Positions 1 to 5,901 are shown, counted from the first letter of the stretch. The stretch: 6,216 bases of DNA from Candidatus Omnitrophica bacterium CG02_land_8_20_14_3_00__42_8 (GCA_002780805.1 PEUD01000072.1:1-6216), one strand, 5' to 3'. A program made the numbers and translations. Notes: generated from the letters alone by a model not told the origin.

Positions 1-373
1 TTCTGATTTTCTCGTCATCGTAACCTAGTAAATGCAGTATGCCGTGCACAAAGTAAAGATCCAGTTCATCCTGCAGGGCTTTTTTTCTTTTCTTTGCTTC
101 CCTCTTCGCGGTTTCCACGGATATCACCACGTCTCCGAGTATGACTCCGGAAAGCCTCCTGGAATCGCGCATCGGAAACGCCAAAACGTCCGTGGCGGAA
201 TCGTTTCTCCTGTATTTCCAGTTCAGGTTCCTGATATGCATGTCATTCACGAGCACAAGGCTCAATTCAGCATCGCTCTCGCCCATGGCTTTCAATACAT
301 AGCCCGCGCACTCTATCACCTTATTTTTATTAACCTTCGCTACGCTCTGTAAATTCTGTATGTCTATTTTCAT
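1..373 (-). CDS. ybeY: Endoribonuclease YbeY, 3' end cut by window edge
   Basis: Metal-dependent single-strand endoribonuclease that acts in the cytoplasm on rRNA maturation (16S 3' end) and ribosome quality control. I translated this frame by hand from ATG 373-371; 124 residues are visible before the window ends, so roughly the last 20-40 residues are missing. Family motifs appear in order: W52-K-Y-R-R-N-D-S-A-T-D-V-L-A-F-P67 (the usual YRxxDxxTDVLSFP), LGDVVIS at 79-85, and the metal motif HGILHLLGYDD at 110-120. H110 and H114 match the first two metal ligands. The third, normally His in GYDH, is Asp120 here. The gene follows the 7TM-HD phosphodiesterase by 30 nt, the common pgpH/yqfF-ybeY order, so co-transcription is likely. 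No clear Shine-Dalgarno lies in the usual window; the nearest GGAG is inside the junction hairpin, so translation may be coupled to the upstream gene. Identification is firm; only the ligand change is odd. Confidence 0.95.
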   Translation of the reverse strand, partial: MKIDIQNLQSVAKVNKNKVIECAGYVLKAMGESDAELSLVLVNDMHIRNLNWKYRRNDSATDVLAFPMRDSRRLSGVILGDVVISVETAKREAKKRKKALQDELDLYFVHGILHLLGYDDEKIR

Positions 374-381
374 AGTGTTAC

Positions 382-398
382 GCGGAGCTGCGCTCCGC
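382..398 (-). other. Perfect 7-bp hairpin in the pgpH-ybeY junction
   Basis: On the minus strand GCGGAGC, a 3-nt loop GCA, then GCTCCGC form a perfect GC-rich stem. It lies 5 nt after the pgpH stop codon and 8 nt before the ybeY ATG. No U-run follows, so it does not look like an intrinsic terminator. It could sequester the GGAG it contains, act as an RNA processing or stability element inside the operon, or be a small member of a palindromic repeat family. The structure is seen directly; its role is inference. Confidence 0.6.
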
Positions 399-403
399 TA
401 CTC

Positions 404-2578
404 CTATTTCTTCTTTCCGGTATCTTCCGGATATTCCACGCGGCTATGGTATATGCCTGTCAGGATATGCGTAAAAATCTCCGCTATCTTTTCAAGGTCT
501 TTCAGCGCTAATTCACATTCGTCCAGCTGGGCGTCTATAAATTTATTATTTATAATTTTTTTGACAAGGCCTTGTATGCTGGAAGGCGTGGGGTCGTCCA
601 GCGTGCGCGAGGCAGCCTCTACAGAATCAGCCAGAAGCACGCACGCGGCTTCTCTTGTCTGCGGCTTCGGCCCCGGATACCTGAATCCCTCTTCAAACAC
701 GTCATCGTCCCCTGTTTTCTCAAGGGCCCTCTTGAAGAAATAAAAAACAAGGCCCGTACCGTGGTGCTGCATTATTATATCCACAATCCTTTTATTCAGG
801 CCATATCTCCGGGCAAGCTCAACTCCGTTTTTAACGTGGTTCGTGATTATAAGACTGCTCATGGTGGGGGAAAGCTTATCGTGCATGGAGCCCCCTGTCT
901 GATTTTCGCTGAAGTACTCTGCCTTTTCTATTTTACCTATATCGTGAAAATACGCGCTCACGCGCGCCAGGAGCGCGTTTGCCCCTATTGCCTCGCACGC
1001 CGCCTCCGCGAGATTCCCGACAACAAGGCTGTGGTGATACGTGCCCGGCGCTTTTATGACCATTTCTTTCAGGATGGGGTGATTTAAATCAGCTATCTCC
1101 AGAAGGCTTATATCAGTAATAGTCTTTGACGCTGTTTCGAAAATAGGCAAAACTCCGGTAACTATTATAGCCGCCATAATTCCGTTCGCAAAGCCTATAA
1201 ACGCCTCCGTCATATAGACATTAAAATCCAGGGAATTTATAAGCCCTACTCCTATAAAATATGCCATGTTCGCGAGCCCAGCCGCAAAACCCGCCGATAT
1301 GAGCTGAGATCTCCGCCTGACATTCCTTACGGCGAATATGCCTATCATGCCGCCCGCTATTGATACCCCGGCTATATCTAACCTCCCCCCTGAAATCATG
1401 CCTATAATTATGCTCAAAAAACACGTGGTTATTATCGCGAGCCTGTTATTCAAAAGCAATGCTATAAGCATTGAAGCGGCTGACACAGGAATCAAATTGC
1501 TGGGCCACGGAGATACCACAATAAGCTTTGCCGCGAGTATCATGAGAATGCATATTGAAGCCAAAAGGATTAGTTCTTTATTGCCTGCTATTAAATCAGG
1601 CTCATAGAATTCAATATAAAGGACAAGGAGCACCATAAACAACGCTATAAGCAGAGCTATACCGAAGAAAGCTGTTATTTTAAGCGAATACGGTTCGCGC
1701 TGTTCAATCGCGTCAAGTTTTTCCATCTGGCCTTTAGATATCCGCTCTCCTTTATTAAGTATCAGCTCATTCTTTTTAACATCTATCATATTGTAAGTAG
1801 GTTTGATCTTTGCGGCCGCGGCCTGTTTTCTTAAGGTTGTTTCTTCTTCCTGATATTTTACATTAGGGGCCAATACCGCATTTATAAAATCTATCAGCAG
1901 GGATTTTTCTTTCCTGTCTCTTAGAATGCCCGGGATAGAATCCGCTTTTTTTCTTATATCCGAAGATGCCCAGAGTTCTTCTATGGCAATTGTCCGTTCC
2001 GCGTTTTTGGATTTATCTATCAACGTTACTGTCTTTACAAGGTCATTGTTAAGTCTGGCTAATTCAGACGCAGAAATGGCCCCTGCATCTAAGATATACT
2101 CTATTATTTTAATTGCCTCGGCTAAAAATTCCTGATGCCCCTTTAGGTCCAGGATACTGCTTACAATCGGGAGGGGTATGTTGTAAGGCGCCGCGGTTTC
2201 TTTGATGCCGGATAAGCTATTCTCTATATTTTCGCCTTGTTTCAGGGCCTGCAGCGAATTAAAAAACGCGTTAACCTTGTTTAAAACAGCCTCTTTGGCG
2301 GAGGAGTCTATGCTGTAAACGGGCGTCACGGAATCCATCGCCTTTTTTTTGGCGGCTTCGGTAACTTTATAATTTATATCGCCCTTTATTTTAAAATCAA
2401 AAGGCGCATATATTGATTTAAGCATTATATCGCCTTCGTGGAATTCAGCCTTTAAAAAACCTGTGCCCCACTCCGCTATCACCACGAGGATCACGCATGT
2501 GACAAACGCTATCAAGGCATGGGCTATTTTATCGGGAATTTTATCGAACTTCTGTTTTTTACTCAGATTTTTCTTCAT
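404..2578 (-). CDS. pgpH: 7TM-HD family c-di-AMP phosphodiesterase (PgpH/YqfF-like)
   Basis: Predicted membrane phosphodiesterase hydrolysing cyclic di-AMP to pApA, tying nucleotide signalling to cell-wall and osmotic control. The 724 residues match the family size. Domain order: transmembrane helix at about 18-35; a large extracytoplasmic 7TM-HD extracellular domain at about 36-298, opening with EFHEGDIMLKSIYAPFDF and ending near LNKGERIS; then six or seven hydrophobic segments between about 299 and 480; and a cytoplasmic HD domain at about 495-700. Metal-binding residues are all present: H515/H516 in TYHHS, H545-D546 in HDIGK, H581 in TNH, H605-H606 in QHHG and D651 in LLADS, so the enzyme should be active. 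It starts 14 nt after the lysM stop with only a poor Shine-Dalgarno, suggesting translational coupling, and sits 30 nt before ybeY, a classic neighbour. Substrate is taken from characterised Listeria PgpH and is inference here. Confidence 0.93.
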   Translation of the reverse strand: MKKNLSKKQKFDKIPDKIAHALIAFVTCVILVVIAEWGTGFLKAEFHEGDIMLKSIYAPFDFKIKGDINYKVTEAAKKKAMDSVTPVYSIDSSAKEAVLNKVNAFFNSLQALKQGENIENSLSGIKETAAPYNIPLPIVSSILDLKGHQEFLAEAIKIIEYILDAGAISASELARLNNDLVKTVTLIDKSKNAERTIAIEELWASSDIRKKADSIPGILRDRKEKSLLIDFINAVLAPNVKYQEEETTLRKQAAAAKIKPTYNMIDVKKNELILNKGERISKGQMEKLDAIEQREPYSLKITAFFGIALLIALFMVLLVLYIEFYEPDLIAGNKELILLASICILMILAAKLIVVSPWPSNLIPVSAASMLIALLLNNRLAIITTCFLSIIIGMISGGRLDIAGVSIAGGMIGIFAVRNVRRRSQLISAGFAAGLANMAYFIGVGLINSLDFNVYMTEAFIGFANGIMAAIIVTGVLPIFETASKTITDISLLEIADLNHPILKEMVIKAPGTYHHSLVVGNLAEAACEAIGANALLARVSAYFHDIGKIEKAEYFSENQTGGSMHDKLSPTMSSLIITNHVKNGVELARRYGLNKRIVDIIMQHHGTGLVFYFFKRALEKTGDDDVFEEGFRYPGPKPQTREAACVLLADSVEAASRTLDDPTPSSIQGLVKKIINNKFIDAQLDECELALKDLEKIAEIFTHILTGIYHSRVEYPEDTGKKK

Positions 2579-2592
2579 ATTTCAGGCAAACG

Positions 2593-3177
2593 CTACTTCG
2601 GTATAACTAATTTCTGGCCCGGGCGTATCCTGTCCGGCGTTTTGAGGACATGCTTATTCGCATTATATATTTTCCCCCATTTCTGCGTAGTCCCGAAAAG
2701 CTTCATAGATATCTTTTGAAGCGTATCGCCTTTCTGAACAACGTAATATTCCGCCGAAGGATTAATTCCAGTATCGCCGGAAGGCTCGCTATAAACTATC
2801 TGCGGCATATTTGAAGAACCCATGCCCGGCCCGAACCTGACAGACGACGCCTGCCCCTCTCCGCTGCCGGTCACATAGACTTCTTTTTCAGGGGAAACAC
2901 TGCCTTTTATATATCCCCTGTTTCCGTATAGTTCTTTATCCTCCGCCTCTTGATAGGTCCTGTATCCTGAAGGAAGCTCTACTTCTATGTTATAAATCGT
3001 TCTTGTCTTTCTTACCTGCTCTGTCTCGCTAACCGCGGGCGGAGTCCCCATTATAACCCCTCTATTGCCGCTTATCTCCTGATCAACCCTGTCCATCTCT
3101 GTGGTATAACTCCTTATCACGCAGCCTGACATGAAAAACATCCCAAGTAAAATACAGCACAAAATTACGTTCTTCAT
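2593..3177 (-). CDS. LysM-domain lipoprotein with duplicated GNRG motif
   Basis: Predicted envelope lipoprotein that binds peptidoglycan. It has a short basic start and hydrophobic stretch (residues 3-17) ending MSG-C19, a slightly irregular lipobox (Met at -3), so Cys19 is the probable lipidated residue. The middle is low-complexity and Gly/Ser/Pro-rich, with two copies of a short motif, GNRGVIMG (37-44) and GNRGYIKG (85-92), 48 residues apart; between them is a stretch rich in charged residues (KTRTIYNIEVELPSGY). The C-terminus, about 144-193, is a clear LysM domain: YYVVQKGDTLQKIS, then WGKIYNANK, then IRPGQKLVIPK. An AGGAGGG Shine-Dalgarno at 3181-3187 fixes the ATG start. The gene runs into pgpH with a 14-nt gap, so it is probably the first gene of lysM-pgpH-ybeY. 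It may recognise cell-wall state near the phosphodiesterase, but this is only context. LysM assignment is firm; lipidation is probable. Confidence 0.88.
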   Translation of the reverse strand: MKNVILCCILLGMFFMSGCVIRSYTTEMDRVDQEISGNRGVIMGTPPAVSETEQVRKTRTIYNIEVELPSGYRTYQEAEDKELYGNRGYIKGSVSPEKEVYVTGSGEGQASSVRFGPGMGSSNMPQIVYSEPSGDTGINPSAEYYVVQKGDTLQKISMKLFGTTQKWGKIYNANKHVLKTPDRIRPGQKLVIPK

Positions 3178-3198
3178 AAACCCTCCTAGTTTTAGGAC

Positions 3199-3311
3199 TT
3201 CTCGACTCTGCTTTCATAATATAATCTCATGACCGTTCGAAGAATATTTGGAAGACCCCATAATACTGTTCGAGCAGGCATCAATGCCATACTTGCAAGC
3301 CCGGTCGAGAA
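3199..3311. other. aspS-lysM intergenic region with inverted and direct repeats
   Basis: The 134-bp gap between the aspS stop and the lysM start has no convincing gene. It is bounded by an 8-bp inverted repeat, TTCTCGAC at 3199-3206 and GTCGAGAA at 3304-3311. Inside are two near-identical direct copies, ACCGTTCGA (3232-3240) and ACTGTTCGA (3265-3273), 33 bp apart, and a small hairpin GGCA-TCAA-TGCC (3277-3288). On the minus strand a TATTAT -10-like hexamer lies close to the lysM gene, but I see no matching -35. The region could hold the lysM promoter with paired operator sites, or a structured leader RNA. No U-tract supports a terminator for aspS. Confidence 0.35.
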
Positions 3312-4694
3312 CTACAAATTACTTTTTGTATTATCCTTTTCTAATTTAATTCCCAGCTCCTTCAGTTGCTTTTCATCTACTGACGATGGCGCTTCTGTCA
3401 ATGGGCAGGCCGCCTTTTGCGTCTTTGGAAAAGCTATCACATCTCTTATTGTATCCGAGCCTGCCATCAACGCTATAAGCCTGTCCAGGCCAAGCGCGAT
3501 GCCTCCGTGTGGAGGCGCGCCATATTCAAACGCCTCCAGTAAAAATCCGAAACGCTCCTTCGCCTCTTCCATACTCAAACCTATACGCTTAAATATCTTT
3601 TCCTGCAATTCTCTTTTGTGAATCCTTATACTGCCCGAGGCTATTTCAACGCCGTTTATAACAAGGTCATAGGCCCTGGACCTTACCCTGGCCGGTTCTT
3701 TTTCTATTAAATTTATGTCTTCCACCAGAGGATACGTAAACGGGTGATGCTCCATATCCCATTTTTTCTCTTCTTCGTTATATTTAAACAACGGAAAACT
3801 CGTGACCCATAAAAATTGGAATCCGGTCCTATTTTCTCTTATGTCAGGCTTGTCTGAATTGTATTTTTCCATCGTTTCTTTATATGACATCCTTGGAAAA
3901 GGGGTCTTCAGTTCCAGGCCCATCGTCTCTTTAAATACATAAAAAAGCAGTTTTTCTATTATCGCAAATATCTCTTCTTCGTCCGTAAAAGAAACCTCCA
4001 TGTCAAGCTGGGTAAATTCGGGCTGTCTGTCTGAACGCAGGTCTTCGTCCCTGAAACACTTGGCTATCTGAAAATATCTCTCGAGGCCTGACACCATCAA
4101 TAACTGCTTGAATAACTGAGGAGACTGCGGGAGCGCGAAAAACTTGCCGTGATTCAGCCTGGACGGGACCAGAAAATCCCTGGCGCCTTCAGGCGTGGAT
4201 TTTGTAAGCACCGGGGTTTCTACTTCTATAAAACCTTTTTTATCCAGAAAATCCCTCATCGATTTTATTATCCTGTGCCGCAATATGAGTTTTTTCTGAA
4301 CATCCGGCCTTCTCAGGTCAATATATCTGTATTTTAACCTCACCTCTTCTGAAATCCCGTCTGCGTTATCCAGTTCAAAAGGAGGCGTGAGAGACGGGTT
4401 CAATATCTCCAGCTCGCTGACGCCTAACTCAACCTTGCCTGTAGGAATGCCCGTATTTTCCGTGCCGTCCGGCCTTTTCTGGACGATACCTTTTACCGCT
4501 ATGACATACTCGCTGCGAAGCTCTTCAGCGGCTTTCATTTTAAAAAATACTATCTGGGTCATGCCATATCTATCGCGGATATCCACAAAAATCAATTTCC
4601 CGTGATCCCGCCTCTTATGCACCCAGCCAGTCAGCACCGCTTTTTTGCCTATATCCTCTGCCCTTAATTCTCCGCACGTATACGTCCGCTTCAT
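3312..4694 (-). CDS. aspS: Aspartyl-tRNA synthetase (bacterial type, lacking the GAD insertion; probably non-discriminating)
   Basis: Class II synthetase charging tRNA with aspartate in the cytoplasm. ATG 4694 is chosen because GGAAGGA (4704-4710) lies 9 nt upstream; an in-frame TTG at 4712 would put that site inside the gene. The product is 460 residues against roughly 580-600 for typical bacterial AspRS. Order: OB-fold anticodon-binding domain 1-100 (GWVHKRRDHG, FVDIRDR); motif 1 around F149-P161; QSPQLFKQ 190-197; motif 2 F214-R-D-E217 through EFTQLDME; SDKPDIR 280-286; FLWVTSFPLF 294-303; GSIRIH; motif 3 with ALGLDR; IRDVIAFPKT near the end. All catalytic signatures are intact, but SDKPDIR is followed within six residues by FQFLWV, so the GAD domain of about 100-130 residues normally inserted there is missing, with no frame break. 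H31 in RRDHG and G77 in RPDGTEN match the non-discriminating type that also charges tRNA-Asn. Flanked by repeat-rich gaps, it may be its own transcription unit. Confidence 0.97.
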   Translation of the reverse strand: MKRTYTCGELRAEDIGKKAVLTGWVHKRRDHGKLIFVDIRDRYGMTQIVFFKMKAAEELRSEYVIAVKGIVQKRPDGTENTGIPTGKVELGVSELEILNPSLTPPFELDNADGISEEVRLKYRYIDLRRPDVQKKLILRHRIIKSMRDFLDKKGFIEVETPVLTKSTPEGARDFLVPSRLNHGKFFALPQSPQLFKQLLMVSGLERYFQIAKCFRDEDLRSDRQPEFTQLDMEVSFTDEEEIFAIIEKLLFYVFKETMGLELKTPFPRMSYKETMEKYNSDKPDIRENRTGFQFLWVTSFPLFKYNEEEKKWDMEHHPFTYPLVEDINLIEKEPARVRSRAYDLVINGVEIASGSIRIHKRELQEKIFKRIGLSMEEAKERFGFLLEAFEYGAPPHGGIALGLDRLIALMAGSDTIRDVIAFPKTQKAACPLTEAPSSVDEKQLKELGIKLEKDNTKSNL

Positions 4695-4723
4695 GTTCAA
4701 TTTTCCTTCCAAATCCCCATTGC

Positions 4724-4758
4724 TAAATAAGTTTACAAAATGACATTGTCAGAGTCAG
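4724..4758 (-). promoter_or_regulatory. Candidate aspS promoter overlapping the end of the repeat
   Basis: Two overlapping sigma-70-like choices read toward aspS: CTGACA (4747-4752) with a 17-bp spacer to TATTTA (4724-4729), and CTGACT (4753-4758) with a 17-bp spacer to TAAACT (4730-4735). Neither is strong. Both place the -35 inside the compound repeat, so the repeat end may contribute promoter sequence. The predicted start would give a leader of roughly 20-35 nt containing the GGAAGGA ribosome site. Confidence 0.3.
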
Positions 4759-4922
4759 ACTGTGTTACAATGTCATATTTGTCATTGCGAGGCCGCGAAG
4801 CGGCCGAAGCAATCTCATCTTACCGTCGGAGATTGCTTCGTCGCTCACTTCGTTCGCTCCTCGCAATGACACGTTCTTGCTATTACGACACAGCCTCACT
4901 TTAACATTGTCAGAGTGTAAAC
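4731..4922. repeat. Compound repeat element between osmC and aspS
   Basis: Nearly the whole gap between osmC and aspS is repeat-structured. The outer ends form a 7-bp inverted repeat, GTTTACA (4731-4737) and TGTAAAC (4916-4922). Just inside each end lies the same 13-bp direct repeat ACATTGTCAGAGT (4743-4755 and 4904-4916). A further inverted pair, TGACATTGT (4741-4749) and ACAATGTCA (4767-4775), makes a hairpin on the left. The large palindrome at 4781-4870 sits in the middle. No coding capacity is credible. It resembles a non-autonomous palindromic element, possibly one nested inside another; its boundaries are my inference. Confidence 0.5.
4781..4870. repeat. 90-bp palindromic interspersed repeat (GTCATTGCGAGG family)
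   Basis: Outer arms GTCATTGCGAGG (4781-4792) and CCTCGCAATGAC (4859-4870) are perfect 12-bp reverse complements. Inner arms CGAAGCAATCTC (4805-4816) and GAGATTGCTTCG (4829-4840) are another perfect 12-bp pair around a 12-nt loop. Between the left arms sits a further small hairpin, GGCCGC-GAA-GCGGCC (4791-4805). This type of palindrome is familiar as a high-copy intergenic repeat in several uncultured and deltaproteobacterial-like genomes, and is often mistaken for a small gene. As RNA it would fold into a long branched hairpin on either strand. It may affect transcript stability downstream of osmC. No U-run marks it as a terminator. Confidence 0.85.
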
Positions 4923-4925
4923 TTG

Positions 4926-5321
4926 TTATGTTAACTCTATGGTTATTTCCGGTTGATGCTTTATTGTTTCGTGAATCAGACACGACTCTGCGACTTTTAA
5001 AAGCGCTGCTTTTCTTGCTCCAACATCAGCACTAGGCAGTCCTATCCTTGTATTTATACTTTTAATACGGACCGGCTTATCGTTTGCCTTTTCCCATTCT
5101 AAAATTATTTTCATGCCTTCAGGGTTCAACCCGGTATTTCTACAAAACGCCAAAACATACACGCCAATACATGAACCAAGAGAATCTACAAATAACTCCG
5201 GCGGAGTAGGGCCTTCGTCTCCTCCTCCGTTCTCTTTTGGCTGGTCTATAATAACAGCGTGCGTCCTATTCCGCGCGCTAAACTTCTTACCGTCTATATA
5301 CTTAATCTCTGTATGTTCCAT
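4926..5321 (-). CDS. OsmC/Ohr-family protein
   Basis: Small cytoplasmic protein of 131 residues, a normal length for OsmC-like proteins, which reduce organic or fatty-acid hydroperoxides using a reactive cysteine pair; some subfamilies have no proven activity. Seen here: the family signature GPTPPELFVDSLGSC (37-51) with Cys51 at the peroxidatic position on the central helix, and the second conserved Cys114 in AESCLIHETIK. An extra Cys60 lies nine residues after the first. The C-terminus ends in the usual beta strand (PEITIEL). It belongs to the YhfA-like branch by general look rather than Ohr, but I cannot settle the subfamily. ATG 5321 has GAGG six nt upstream, overlapping the TGA stop of the nitroreductase gene seven nt away, so the two are co-translated in one operon. 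The repeat element begins just after its stop codon. Confidence 0.9.
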   Translation of the reverse strand: MEHTEIKYIDGKKFSARNRTHAVIIDQPKENGGGDEGPTPPELFVDSLGSCIGVYVLAFCRNTGLNPEGMKIILEWEKANDKPVRIKSINTRIGLPSADVGARKAALLKVAESCLIHETIKHQPEITIELT

Positions 5322-5328
5322 TCTAACC

Positions 5329-5895
5329 TCAAAAATTTCTCAGTATTTCAGGGGCTCTTCTTTCAATAACAGGTATGCTTTTATTTTCAAAATATCCTAA
5401 CGCGATAGGCGCTACAATAGCGTAATTTTCAGGTATTTGGAATTTTTTCCTGAACCATTCGTCTTTATCCAGGACATTCATCATACCTACCCAGCAGCTG
5501 CCAATATTCATAGAGGCCGCTGTAAGCATTAGATTCTGGCCTGCCATTGCGCAGTCATTTTGATATGAAAAAGCGTCTTTTCTGCCTAGAATAATTATAA
5601 CACAAGGCGCATGATAAAATATGCTGAAATCTTTTACAGCCATGCGTTTTTTATACCTGGCGAACTTGGGGTTTTTTCCAACTATTTTATTGATATAAGG
5701 AATGGAGCGGCCGGAAAGCTCTTTTATAAGAGCCCTATCATGGACAACAATAAACCCCCAGGGCTGTTCATTCATGCCGCTCGGCGCCCATTTAGCCGCC
5801 TCGATAAGTTTATCTATGATTTCTTTTGGGATGGGTTTATCTAAGTATTTTCTGATGCTCCTGCGGGATTTAATAACATCGATTAAACTCACCAT
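5329..5895 (-). CDS. Nitroreductase-family FMN oxidoreductase
   Basis: FMN-dependent NAD(P)H oxidoreductase of the nitroreductase superfamily, probably a cytoplasmic homodimer; natural substrate unknown (nitroaromatics, quinones, flavins or others). The 188-residue length suits the compact subgroup. FMN-binding features are visible: K9-S-R-R-S-I-R-K at the N-terminus (phosphate contacts from R11, R12 and R15), A37-P-S-G-M-N-E-Q-P-W46, the helix A116-M-A-G-Q-N-L-M-L-T-A-A followed by G132-S-C-W-V-G, and the late P163-I-A-L-G-Y segment with a basic tail (ERRAPEIL). ATG at 5895 is preferred because the family pattern begins within a few residues of it; no good Shine-Dalgarno precedes it, but a promoter lies immediately upstream, so the message may be leaderless. 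It precedes the OsmC gene by 7 nt, suggesting a shared role against electrophilic or oxidative stress (inference). Confidence 0.92.
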   Translation of the reverse strand: MVSLIDVIKSRRSIRKYLDKPIPKEIIDKLIEAAKWAPSGMNEQPWGFIVVHDRALIKELSGRSIPYINKIVGKNPKFARYKKRMAVKDFSIFYHAPCVIIILGRKDAFSYQNDCAMAGQNLMLTAASMNIGSCWVGMMNVLDKDEWFRKKFQIPENYAIVAPIALGYFENKSIPVIERRAPEILRNF

Positions 5896-5901
5896 ATCAG
5901 T

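Noticed and set aside
32..352. Plus-strand frame of about 106 codons at the left edge
   Set aside because: It is the antisense shadow of ybeY, whose minus-strand translation shows clear family motifs.
360..1087. Plus-strand open frames opposite pgpH
   Set aside because: They lie fully antisense to a well-supported 7TM-HD gene, and have no recognisable domains or convincing ribosome sites.
3220..3300. Possible tRNA or tRNA remnant suggested by TTCGAA strings
   Set aside because: No acceptor stem, anticodon arm or D arm could be matched on either strand around these strings.
3229..3621. Plus-strand frame starting in the aspS-lysM gap
   Set aside because: Most of it is antisense to the aspS 3' end; the intergenic part shows no recognisable protein.
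4695..4712. TTG start for aspS adding six residues
   Set aside because: The GGAAGGA ribosome site falls inside those codons and is correctly spaced for ATG 4694, and AspRS proteins normally begin near that Met.
4781..4870. Rho-independent terminator for osmC
   Set aside because: The stem is far longer than usual and no U-tract follows on the minus strand; better explained as an interspersed palindrome.
4731..4922. CRISPR fragment
   Set aside because: Repeats are inverted and nested with different lengths; there are no regularly spaced direct repeats with unique spacers.
4765..4983. 72-codon minus-strand open frame across the repeat
   Set aside because: It reads through the palindromic repeat and overlaps the 3' end of osmC; its peptide is just the repeat translated, and no family motif or ribosome site supports it.
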